A program made the translations under genes and the position numbers. From Leclercia sp. UBA7405 (GTDB lineage: Bacteria; Pseudomonadota; Gammaproteobacteria; Enterobacterales; Enterobacteriaceae), in the NCBI GenBank assembly GCA_002469605.1, contig DKMV01000190.1, forward strand, positions 4,399-11,606: 7,208 nucleotides of DNA, written 5' to 3'. The notes beneath the pieces are model-generated. The model did no database searches. It saw only the letters and a list, made by a program, of their open reading frames with translations, and had not been told where the DNA came from. Shown here in pieces: positions 1 to 4,621 of the stretch (within the stretch, counting starts at the first letter, position 1; every line of letters starts with the position of its first letter).

Positions 1-98
1 ATCTTCGCCATATCGATGATCGGCGTGTCGCTGCTCATTGCCTTCGCAAACTGATGACCAACGGCCACCAGCTCTTTGTTATTCAGTGAATGGTTCAT
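1..98 (-). CDS. Partial early phage protein, 5' end only
   Basis: The first 32 codons of a minus-strand gene that runs off the left edge. It begins MNHSLNNKELVAVGHQFAKA and continues through an MSSDTPIIDMAK stretch. The ATG (96-98) overlaps the TGA of the preceding gene (95-97) as ATGA, so it is very likely translated by coupling and belongs to the same operon as O and P. The visible part is predicted helical and hydrophilic, with no signal peptide or membrane segment. I do not recognise the family with confidence; accessory proteins of this kind are common downstream of lambdoid P genes. The function cannot be stated from this fragment. Confidence 0.6.
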   Translation of the reverse strand, partial: MNHSLNNKELVAVGHQFAKAMSSDTPIIDMAK

Positions 99-469
99 AC
101 CCGTGCGCTCCCGAAAATTTTGTGGATCTGATAGCCCTGCCAGTTCTGGCGGCAAACTTCTGCGATTTTGGGTGTGTGACTAACCACTGGTTCTGGCCTG
201 GCGCTGGCTTTCACCGCGGATTCGGCAACACAGGGTTTCTTGCCCCTCACCCGTACCGGTTTGATCCGGGATTCACCACCAGCCTGCAGTTCGTAAACCG
301 GGTGGTAGGGTTTCCCGACGTTCTTAACCGCTTCCACCAGAACCAGATGCTCGAGCAGCCTGTGGGCCTTTTTGTTACTGCAGCCCAGCAGCAGGCAGAC
401 TTCACGGGGAGTGATGGCCCCGCGGTGCTGGAGAGCGCCGATGATTGCCCAGAGATTGTTACTGGCCAC
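95..469 (-). CDS. Small winged-helix phage protein
   Basis: A 124-residue protein. Residues about 4-62 read as a winged-helix DNA-binding module: helix (LWAIIGALQHRG), helix-turn-helix (ITPREVCLLLGCSNKKAHRLLEHL), then a strand/wing ending KPYHPVYEL. Residues 63-124 are basic and probably disordered at first, ending in a short helical tail. The start is a GTG at 467-469, chosen because a GGGAGG sequence lies 6 bases upstream and because it gives an 11-base overlap with the end of the DUF1627-type gene. Its own TGA overlaps the next ATG. The module resembles both winged-helix repeats of the upstream neighbour. A role in early transcription or replication control is inference from position only. 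No enzymatic motif is visible. Confidence 0.72.
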   Translation of the reverse strand: MASNNLWAIIGALQHRGAITPREVCLLLGCSNKKAHRLLEHLVLVEAVKNVGKPYHPVYELQAGGESRIKPVRVRGKKPCVAESAVKASARPEPVVSHTPKIAEVCRQNWQGYQIHKIFGSARV

Positions 470-1190
470 TTTCTGCCTCCCGATTCACCAGCTGTTGCAC
501 GAGTTTTTTATGGCGGGTAACGGTGCGCACGGCGTCCTGTAATTTTGTCAGCTGCGCCAGCCTGTTTTTGGTCCGACGAATTTCGCGGGAGATCATCCGG
601 GAAGCCGGGATAGACATGCTGGCGGCGCGCCCTTCGGTGAACGCGGGGATCTCACTGACAATCTGCGCGATATCTTCCTCCGAGCCGGCCTTCGTCAGTT
701 CATGCTCTACGCTGATTGCCTCTGCTGCTGGTGCTGCTGGTGCTGCTGGTGCTGCTGGTGCTGCTGGTGCCGGCAGTGACCAGGTTACTCCCCTGCCCTG
801 GCCGATCTTCATCACGACGCCCTGGCGGGCCAGTGAACCCATCCATGCGGTGATGCCACGCGCGTTACGTCCAAACTCCCTGGCGATTGCCACCGTGTCC
901 ATGGTGCCGCGTTGCGCCAGCAGGCGGGTGATCCCCTCTACGCTGATCTCCTTCGGCTCTTCGCCGCGCAATGGCGCTTTAGCGGCGGCATCCGGAGCTG
1001 GTGCAGGGGCGTTCTTCTGGTCCTTCAGCCTGCCAACAAACCAGCCGCCATCGGAGAAATCACACCTGCCCTGCTCGCGCTGTTCGCGTAGCATGTTCAG
1101 TGCTTCCACAGGCTCGATATCCAGACGAGCTGCCACTTCGCGGTATGTTGCCCGGCCCATTTTTTCCAGTGCTTGAATGACGGTTTCCAT
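459..1190 (-). CDS. DUF1627-type phage protein with two winged-helix domains
   Basis: A 243-residue protein whose opening (METVIQALEKMGRATYREVA) is typical of the DUF1627 proteins found after P in enterobacterial lambdoid prophages. Residues 1-53 form one winged-helix module and about 84-139 a second (VEGITRLLAQRGTMDTVAIA...). They are joined by an Ala/Pro-rich linker (about 58-75). A second linker (about 140-157) consists of PAA repeats encoded by a perfect 9-bp tandem repeat. The C-terminal part (158-243) is charged, and its last 50 residues, rich in K, R, L and Q, look like an amphipathic or coiled-coil helix. The start is well supported by AGGAGA 5 bases upstream; the gap to the P stop is 11 bases. 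DNA binding is inferred from the fold; the biological role of the family is not known to me. Confidence 0.85.
   Translation of the reverse strand: METVIQALEKMGRATYREVAARLDIEPVEALNMLREQREQGRCDFSDGGWFVGRLKDQKNAPAPAPDAAAKAPLRGEEPKEISVEGITRLLAQRGTMDTVAIAREFGRNARGITAWMGSLARQGVVMKIGQGRGVTWSLPAPAAPAAPAAPAAPAAEAISVEHELTKAGSEEDIAQIVSEIPAFTEGRAASMSIPASRMISREIRRTKNRLAQLTKLQDAVRTVTRHKKLVQQLVNREAESGQ
724..768. repeat. Five perfect copies of a 9-bp tandem repeat
   Basis: GCTGCTGGT is repeated five times without a mismatch (724-732, 733-741, 742-750, 751-759, 760-768). On the coding (minus) strand it gives Pro-Ala-Ala units in the second linker of the DUF1627-type protein. Since the unit is three codons, gain or loss of copies by slippage would change linker length without a frameshift. 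Confidence 0.95.
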
Positions 1191-1201
1191 GATTTCTCCT
1201 G

Positions 1202-1891
1202 TTAAATCAGCCCTGCTGCTTTGCGTTTTTTATATTCAGCCATCAGGATCTCTGCTGGCGTAGGACCGCTGGCTTTAGCCGGCGCGGCGATGGCGCGGCG
1301 GATTGGCGGTACGGGCTTACCTGCGGCGACGCGCTCTTCCCATCCAGCCAGGACCTTGCCGGCGGCCTGGCGCATCTCGTTTTCGGTCATCTGCCGATCG
1401 GTACTCTGGCGTCGCAGCTCGGTGCAGATGTGGTAAAGCACCGGCGTTGGCCAGGGGTATTGCTCACTGGTCGGGAAACGGAACACCAGGCGGCGCCACT
1501 TCCAGTACTCAGTCATCACGTCGTCAACGGTGATCCCCAGCAGGCAGCGCTCCTCCTTGCACCAGGCGACGAACTGGCCCGGAGACGGCAGGAACGGCTT
1601 CTCCTGGCGGCGAGCGACACGCATGCCGGCGGCGACCTGGGCCATGGTGGTGATCCCGTTCTCCTGAAACGCCATCAGCCACTGGCGGCGCAGCTCGTTG
1701 AACTCGCTCTGCTCACGGAAAACGGCCATTGCCGCCGGGAACGCGGCGCGCAGTGCACTGAACAGGCCGTTGAAAATCTCCGCCGTCTGCTCGACAGCCG
1801 GGCGCTCTGCCGGGGCCTCAGGCATGCCATGGGCGATACGGCGGAAACTCTCGCGGTCACAGTTCGCCAGCTGCTCAGATAGTCTTTCCAT
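1202..1891 (-). CDS. P: Replication protein P (helicase loader)
   Basis: A 229-residue protein close to lambda P (233 residues). P binds the host replicative helicase DnaB, delivers it to the O-origin complex, and is later removed by host chaperones. Family hallmarks seen here are the N-terminal DRESFRRIAHGMPE, the central RRQWLMAFQENGITTM (69-83), and the strongly conserved MRVARRQEKPFLPSPGQFVAW (90-110). The C-terminal helix ends AEYKKRKAAGLI. The ATG at 1889-1891 is chosen over the longer open frame because GAGG lies 6 bases upstream and because it recreates the usual short O/P overlap (17 bases here). Residues about 118-150 (DDVMTEYWKWRRLVFRFPTSEQ) differ more from lambda P. No damage is visible. 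Confidence 0.96.
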   Translation of the reverse strand: MERLSEQLANCDRESFRRIAHGMPEAPAERPAVEQTAEIFNGLFSALRAAFPAAMAVFREQSEFNELRRQWLMAFQENGITTMAQVAAGMRVARRQEKPFLPSPGQFVAWCKEERCLLGITVDDVMTEYWKWRRLVFRFPTSEQYPWPTPVLYHICTELRRQSTDRQMTENEMRQAAGKVLAGWEERVAAGKPVPPIRRAIAAPAKASGPTPAEILMAEYKKRKAAGLI

Positions 1892-2801
1892 CGAACACCT
1901 CGTTGATCCAGTCTGTGTTGTTGAAGTCGATGCCCGGGACGCCACCGGTTGTGGTGCGACAGGCGGCAGCGTCGCGCTGAAGTGAGAGCGTGTCCCACTT
2001 TGCGCGAAGCTTTGCAGGGGAAAGGATATTGGCGTGCCAGAAGGCGTCCTTGCTGGCCCACTGGAAAAGCTCGCAGATTTCACGATGGCTCCGGCCATCC
2101 AGCTCGCGCATCAGGCGCACGTCATTCGCCCAGGCGGCCATGACGGGTTTTTTCGGGAAGGGTTTAACTTTTTCGAGCAGAGTGAGGATCCACTCGGCGC
2201 ATTGCTGGTCAGCAACTGTTCCCCACTTGGTGAAGTTGGGGGTGAAAATAACCGCTTCAGGGTGAGCTGATAAAAACTTGTTCAGCCGGTCGTCGGAGGA
2301 TTCGCCAGAATTCTCTGACGATGATCTTTTAATATTGTTATTGTTATAGTCTTGGGTGGCTACCGTTTCCGGGAAGGTTTTTCCCGTTTTCGGGAAGGAT
2401 TTTCCCGATTTCGGGAAGAGTTTTCCCGTTTTCGGTTTGTCCAATATCCAGGCATTCAGGTCAGTATTTATACCGACAATTTTCATCACGCCCTGCTTGT
2501 GACTGAAGATGATTCCACGCTCAGCCAGAGAACTGATTGCGTCTGAAACATGCGTATCAGCCAAGCCTGTTAGCCCTGCGATGACGGTATTAGTAACCCG
2601 GTCCTGTTTTTTGTTCCATCCGTAGGTCAACCAGATAACCGCCTCCAGACATTGCCATTCACGCCCCGACATGCGCAGGCGTGGTTTGAGCTTCTGAATC
2701 TCGTTGGCGATCCGGGTGTACCCGTTGGACAGGTCGGCCATAGGACCTCCTGTTTGCTCGGTTTTTTTGGGGAAATTGATAACTTCAGCCATGTTTGGCA
2801 T
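1875..2801 (-). CDS. O: Replication protein O (origin-binding initiator)
   Basis: A 308-residue initiator of the lambda O family. The N-terminal winged-helix domain (about 22-120: ADLSNGYTRIANEI, TYGWNKKQDRVTN, HVSDAISSLAERGII) recognises the iterons. Residues 124-146 are a repeated GK-x-FPK linker, encoded by the iterons themselves. SSENSGESSD (161-170) is encoded by the origin dyad. The C-terminal domain (about 189-270: TKWGT, CAEW, WANDVRLMRELDGRSHREIC, ILSPAKLRAKW), which contacts P, is very close to lambda O, as is the NTDWI near the end. I choose the ATG at 2799-2801 because GGAG lies 6 bases upstream and MPNMAEVINF lines up with the lambda O start. An internal ATG at 2739-2741 with AGGAGG is a possible second start, and the open frame extends to 2834. 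Confidence 0.95.
   Translation of the reverse strand: MPNMAEVINFPKKTEQTGGPMADLSNGYTRIANEIQKLKPRLRMSGREWQCLEAVIWLTYGWNKKQDRVTNTVIAGLTGLADTHVSDAISSLAERGIIFSHKQGVMKIVGINTDLNAWILDKPKTGKLFPKSGKSFPKTGKTFPETVATQDYNNNNIKRSSSENSGESSDDRLNKFLSAHPEAVIFTPNFTKWGTVADQQCAEWILTLLEKVKPFPKKPVMAAWANDVRLMRELDGRSHREICELFQWASKDAFWHANILSPAKLRAKWDTLSLQRDAAACRTTTGGVPGIDFNNTDWINEVFDGKTI
2292..2319. other. Lambda-type 28-bp origin dyad
   Basis: Two 12-base arms (2292-2303 and 2308-2319, the latter containing GAATTC) flank the 4-base spacer GCCA and pair at 10 of 12 positions. From memory of the lambda origin, one side of this element (CGTCAGAGAATTCTGGCG on the minus strand) is identical to lambda. One base in the other arm differs and adds a mismatch. 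It sits at the same place relative to the AT-rich tract and iterons as in lambda. Confidence 0.8.
2320..2351. other. AT-rich unwinding tract of the origin
   Basis: About three quarters A+T over 32 bases, almost pure A+T between 2326 and 2347 (TTTTAATATTGTTATTG). It lies between the iterons and the dyad, where the lambda origin has the segment melted after O binding. It encodes the Asn-rich stretch DYNNNNIK of O. Confidence 0.75.
2366..2435. repeat. Origin iterons: three 21-bp repeats plus a partial fourth
   Basis: Tandem units lie at 2366-2386, 2387-2407 and 2408-2428, with a truncated copy at 2429-2435. The consensus is TTTCGGGAAG-R-TTTTCCCG with few mismatches. Each junction creates the dyad TTCCCG-N4-CGGGAA (N4 = TTTT or ATTT), equivalent in layout to the dyad in each lambda iteron but different in sequence. 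The 21-bp length keeps the O reading frame and gives a seven-residue protein repeat (GK-x-FPK-x). These are the likely O-binding sites. O iteron specificity varies between lambdoid phages, so this set probably pairs only with this O N-terminus. Confidence 0.92.
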
Positions 2802-2836
2802 ACTTATCTCCGCAATTACGCACAGTTCTTGCACCT

Positions 2837-2869
2837 GAAAGCCGTTGGTGTTCGCGCACCGCGGCTTTC
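2837..2869. other. Hairpin in the YdaT-O intergenic gap
   Basis: A perfect 8-base inverted repeat (GAAAGCCG at 2837-2844, CGGCTTTC at 2862-2869) encloses an inner GGTG/CACC pair (2847-2850, 2857-2860). No T-run follows on either strand, so it is not a standard terminator. It lies in the 84-base gap just upstream of the O start and may shape mRNA stability or O translation; that is inference. Confidence 0.5.
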
Positions 2870-2885
2870 GCCATTTCTGAGCCCG

Positions 2886-3443
2886 TCATAGCGCACCACC
2901 CAGCATCGTTGTAACCATCGCCATGATGGGCGCAACAGAATCAGGTCCGTCCAGGTAGAGCTTGGCCACGATGCTCTCGCTGATTTCCTTAAGGCGCTCG
3001 TGTCTGGGGGCTTTGAGAACGACAGCCTGAATGGCTTCTGCATCCTCTTTTAACGACCTGGCTACACGGACCGCGAAGCAGTCGTGCTTAACCACGCGAT
3101 CCCGGTACGCCAGCGGCAGAACCGAAATTATTACCGGCGCCAGCTGCTCGACGTTTGCCTGGTAGGCCGGTGATTTCTCGTGATTGTCCAGCCAGCGAAA
3201 AAGCTTCACGTTCCACACGTCGGGGCTTCCGCTTGCGTCGATGCCATCGAGCCCGGATTCCTCAACTGCCATCTTAATGGCCAGCGCGACAGCCACGCGG
3301 CCCTCTGTCGCCGCCCAGGCGCGAACAGCAGAACAGAGGGCGCGGTGATCGACCGGCTGACCTTCGGCTTCGTCATGTTGATACTGGAATTTCAGGCGCT
3401 CTGACGGCGCTCTGTTATTCTGTTGAAAAGAAAGTGTTTGCAT
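2886..3443 (-). CDS. ydaT: YdaT-family (CII-like) phage regulator
   Basis: A 185-residue protein resembling YdaT of the Rac prophage, which is about 140 residues. The conserved part starts at residue 32 (DHRALCSAVRAWA) and continues with LFRWLDNHEKSPAYQ (81-95) and VEQLAPVIISVLPLAYRDRV (98-117), aligning with Rac YdaT HEHIRMAMNVWA, IFRWVEKDTPDAV and IQALLPAIEKAMP. About 30 N-terminal residues and a longer C-terminus are extra. YdaT proteins were first called toxins of a YdaS/YdaT pair; later work treats them as DNA-binding regulators equivalent to lambda CII. Position supports the latter: between the Cro-type gene and O, where lambda has cII. The cro TAG lies inside the TAGGAG that serves this ATG, so translation is probably coupled. 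Which genes it controls is unknown here. Confidence 0.82.
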   Translation of the reverse strand: MQTLSFQQNNRAPSERLKFQYQHDEAEGQPVDHRALCSAVRAWAATEGRVAVALAIKMAVEESGLDGIDASGSPDVWNVKLFRWLDNHEKSPAYQANVEQLAPVIISVLPLAYRDRVVKHDCFAVRVARSLKEDAEAIQAVVLKAPRHERLKEISESIVAKLYLDGPDSVAPIMAMVTTMLGGAL

Positions 3444-3454
3444 TGTCAGTGCTC

Positions 3455-3673
3455 CTACTTTGGTAATCCGTCAGTGGGATTCGGGTAAATGTCGTCACGC
3501 ATTTGATGCGGCGTAACTTTCCAGTTCAGGGCTTCACAGATTGGAATAACGCGGTGAGCAGGCGTCTCACTGTTAAGCCAGAGGCTCACAGATTGCGGTG
3601 TTGTGCCGAGGCGCCTAGCTAGTTCCGTTTGGCTCATAATTGAGCAAATTAAAGTTTTTAATTCAGCTTTCAT
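3455..3673 (-). CDS. cro: Cro/YdaS-type HTH repressor
   Basis: A 72-residue protein with a helix-turn-helix at about 14-36 (SQTELARRLGTTPQSVSLWL) and a C-terminal tail DDIYPNPTDGLP that recurs in Cro/YdaS-type proteins of enterobacterial phages. It is divergent from the repressor gene and first in the leftward operon, as cro is in lambda and ydaS is in Rac. The likely job is to bind the shared operators and turn down both early promoters. The open frame extends upstream to 3805, but that part crosses the promoter and operators; the ATG at 3671-3673 has an AGGGGG sequence before it. An antitoxin role (YdaS naming) is an alternative I consider less likely. Confidence 0.85.
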   Translation of the reverse strand: MKAELKTLICSIMSQTELARRLGTTPQSVSLWLNSETPAHRVIPICEALNWKVTPHQMRDDIYPNPTDGLPK

Positions 3674-3690
3674 GGGTCCCCCTAATGAGA

Positions 3691-3696
3691 TACAAG
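3691..3696. promoter_or_regulatory. Possible operator half-site near the cro start
   Basis: TACAAG matches the half-site of the nearby 17-bp operators, but its partner half five bases away (TTTACA) fits poorly. It lies about where the leftward cro transcript would begin. It may be a weak third site of the right operator, as lambdoid right operators often have three. Confidence 0.3.
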
Positions 3697-3699
3697 AAA

Positions 3700-3728
3700 A
3701 CTTTACAACACAAACACACCACCAACAA
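3700..3728 (-). promoter_or_regulatory. Leftward early promoter for the cro operon
   Basis: On the minus strand, TTGTTG (3728-3723) is followed after 17 bases by TAAAGT (3705-3700), each matching the sigma-70 consensus at 4 of 6 positions. Transcription would start near 3693, giving a leader of about 20 bases before the cro ATG. The -35 box overlaps the operator at 3724-3740, which fits repression. Placement is by eye. Confidence 0.5.
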
Positions 3729-3740
3729 GTTTTTCTTGTG
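3724..3740. promoter_or_regulatory. Operator, 17-bp inverted repeat (right cluster)
   Basis: ACAAG-TTTTT-CTTGT is a perfect five-base inverted repeat with a five-base spacer. It has the same geometry as the site at 3760-3776, with centres 36 bases apart. It covers the -35 box of the leftward promoter, so occupancy would block cro and everything downstream. Confidence 0.65.
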
Positions 3741-3759
3741 TGATTCTTGCAATGTGTTC

Positions 3760-3776
3760 TACAAGTTGGGCTTGTA
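3760..3776. promoter_or_regulatory. Operator, 17-bp inverted repeat next to the repressor start
   Basis: TACAAG-TTGGG-CTTGTA is a perfect six-base inverted repeat with a five-base spacer. It touches the proposed -10 box of the repressor promoter (3775-3780) and lies 11 bases before the repressor ATG. It is a likely site for autorepression or for Cro control of the repressor. Confidence 0.7.
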
Positions 3777-3780
3777 AAAT
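3775..3780 (+). promoter_or_regulatory. Probable -10 box of the repressor maintenance promoter
   Basis: TAAAAT matches the -10 consensus at 5 of 6 bases. No good -35 is present at 16-18 bases, which fits an activator-dependent promoter as in lambda PRM. Transcription would begin at about 3787-3788, at the repressor ATG itself, so the message would be leaderless. This is inference from spacing only. Confidence 0.4.
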
Positions 3781-3787
3781 GATGTAT

Positions 3788-4207
3788 ATGAAAACAGAAC
3801 AGCATGAGAATTTTGTTCGCAGGCTCCAGCTCATCCAGGATCAGACTGGGTGGAACCTGTCTGAAATTGCCAGGAGAGTTACCGTCTCTCCCCAGGCGGT
3901 TCAGCAGTGGGCAAAGGGAGAAACGACGCCCAGAGGGGAGCGCCTAAAGCGACTTGCTGCGGTGACCGGCAAACCAGAACACTGGTTCTTTATGCCAATA
4001 GACGAGAATGAACCTGAAGAAAGCGTCTCGGAAATACTGGCTTCCAGCCGCGATGCTCTCGATGACAAGGAAAAGGCTCTCCTAGCGCTCTTTAACCAAA
4101 TGCCTGAAGCTGAAAAGAACCGCTTGATTGTGCACGCCAAAACTACCCTTAGAGAGCTGGACCTTCTTAAAGATGATGTCATGAGCATAATTCAGAATAT
4201 AAAGTAA
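3788..4207 (+). CDS. Short HTH phage repressor (RacR-like position)
   Basis: A 139-residue protein with an N-terminal HTH_3-type domain (about 6-62): LSEIARRVTVSPQAVQQWAKGE (24-45) gives recognition helices, followed by RLKRLAAVTGKPEHWFF (52-68). Residues 70-139 are charged and mostly helical (LDDKEKALLALFNQMPEAEK), probably for dimerisation. It is too short for the LexA/S24 autocleavage domain of CI, and no Ser/Lys dyad region is present. The layout repressor / divergent ydaS / ydaT is that of Rac racR-ydaST. The ATG at 3788 (MKTEQHENF) fits the domain start. It has no Shine-Dalgarno; ATGs at 3779 and 3782 are in frame but lie in the promoter and operator. A terminator follows directly. It is likely the prophage immunity repressor. 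Confidence 0.85.
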   Translation: MKTEQHENFVRRLQLIQDQTGWNLSEIARRVTVSPQAVQQWAKGETTPRGERLKRLAAVTGKPEHWFFMPIDENEPEESVSEILASSRDALDDKEKALLALFNQMPEAEKNRLIVHAKTTLRELDLLKDDVMSIIQNIK

Positions 4208-4227
4208 TAATTCAAAGAGTTATATCT

Positions 4228-4254
4228 AACCCGTCCTTGTGGCGGGTTTTTTAT
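4228..4254 (+). terminator. Intrinsic terminator after the repressor gene
   Basis: AACCCG (4228-4233) pairs with CGGGTT (4243-4248). The inner CC-TTGT-GG extends the stem past one bulged T, and a run of six T (4247-4252) follows. It lies 20 bases after the repressor stop and separates that message from the rightward operon beginning just beyond. Confidence 0.9.
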
Positions 4255-4264
4255 TGCCCTAAAT

Positions 4265-4281
4265 AACAAAATTATCTTGTA
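4265..4281. promoter_or_regulatory. Operator, 17-bp inverted repeat (left cluster, site 1)
   Basis: AACAAA-ATTAT-CTTGTA has the same 6-5-6 layout as the right-cluster sites. Its right half is perfect and its left half departs slightly from TACAAG. It lies immediately after the repressor terminator, where a left operator is expected. Confidence 0.5.
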
Positions 4282-4288
4282 TTCACCC

Positions 4289-4317
4289 TTGTAAAATACA
4301 AAATTAATTTGTAACTT
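4289..4317 (+). promoter_or_regulatory. Candidate rightward early promoter (left-operon type)
   Basis: TTGTAA (4289-4294) and TAACTT (4312-4317) are 17 bases apart and span the operator at 4297-4313. The -10 match is weak (3 of 6). TAAAAT at 4292-4297 is a better -10 but has no -35. A promoter is needed here, because the terminator ends upstream transcription and a rightward operon begins at 4404; its exact position is uncertain. Confidence 0.35.
4297..4313. promoter_or_regulatory. Operator, 17-bp inverted repeat (left cluster, site 2)
   Basis: TACAAA-ATTAA-TTTGTA is a perfect six-base inverted repeat with a five-base spacer, differing from the 3760 site by one symmetric base pair per half. 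Its centre is 32 bases from site 1. An extra CTTGTA half-site lies between them (4288-4293). It would cover the core of the rightward promoter. Confidence 0.65.
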
Positions 4318-4403
4318 TACCTCATCGACAACACGCGCACCGTTGTCAGGTTAAAGAAACGTTCCGCCAGCCTGGCGACAAGGGCAAATGAGAGGGAATC
4401 ATC
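4318..4403 (+). other. Untranslated leader with two small hairpins
   Basis: Between the left operator and the first rightward gene, GACAAC/GTTGTC (4327-4332, 4342-4347) and CGCCA-GCC-TGGCG (4365-4377) can form stems. Neither has the GNRA-like five-base loop of a lambda boxB, and no clear boxA precedes them. No N-type gene is present. AGGGA at 4393-4397 is the ribosome site of the next gene. Confidence 0.35.
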
Positions 4404-4610
4404 ATGGTTCATCAGCACTATGGCACCCAGACGGTCAACCGCGGCGCAGTTCTGCCCGGCATGCTCGTTAAGCACAAAGACAGCACCTGGACGGCATCCG
4501 CCAACAAGCGCGGCAAGCTATATCTGCATCGCGGCATTGAGCGTACTTACACCACCGAGCTGCTGGTCGAAGTTTTTCTTAATGGTGTAGGGAATGGCCT
4601 GAGCCATTAA
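4404..4610 (+). CDS. Small unrecognised early phage protein
   Basis: A 68-residue protein, first in the rightward operon. AGGGA lies 6 bases before the ATG, and the stop is 11 bases from the next start. The sequence is mixed polar with predicted beta strands (RGAVLPGMLVKHKDSTWTAS, KLYLHRGIERTYTT, LLVEVFLNG), suggesting a small compact barrel-like or KOW/SH3-like fold; that is inference. There are no cysteines, signal peptide or membrane segment. Similar small proteins are found before recE-type genes in enterobacterial prophages. I assign no function. Its place in the immediate-early operon is compatible with host takeover, an anti-host-defence role or regulation, but nothing in the sequence chooses between these. 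Confidence 0.75.
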   Translation: MVHQHYGTQTVNRGAVLPGMLVKHKDSTWTASANKRGKLYLHRGIERTYTTELLVEVFLNGVGNGLSH

Positions 4611-4621
4611 CGGAGGGAGTC

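Noticed and set aside
38..520. Plus-strand open frame of 160 codons
   Set aside because: It opposes the small winged-helix gene, crosses three gene junctions of the minus-strand operon and matches nothing I recognise.
445..1176. Long plus-strand open frame opposite the DUF1627-type gene
   Set aside because: It mirrors the minus-strand gene, its product is a low-complexity Ala/Ser/Arg-rich string, and it lacks a good ribosome site. The minus-strand frame has family similarity and operon spacing.
1430..1882. Plus-strand frames opposite P
   Set aside because: They are antisense shadows of a clearly identified P gene.
2366..2435. Short regularly spaced repeats as a CRISPR array
   Set aside because: The repeats are directly adjacent, 21 bp long and without unique spacers. 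They lie in the origin position within O.
2816..3043. Small minus-strand frame overlapping the end of ydaT
   Set aside because: It is out of frame within ydaT for most of its length and has no supporting ribosome site or recognised family.
2886..3673. YdaS/YdaT as a simple toxin-antitoxin module
   Set aside because: The genes stand in the cro and cII positions of a complete lambdoid control region, so a regulatory role explains them better. Kept only as an alternative.
3674..3805. Extension of the cro frame upstream to 3805
   Set aside because: It runs through the operators and promoter and encodes a Cys/His/Trp-rich string unlike Cro proteins. The ATG at 3671-3673 fits family length and ribosome site.
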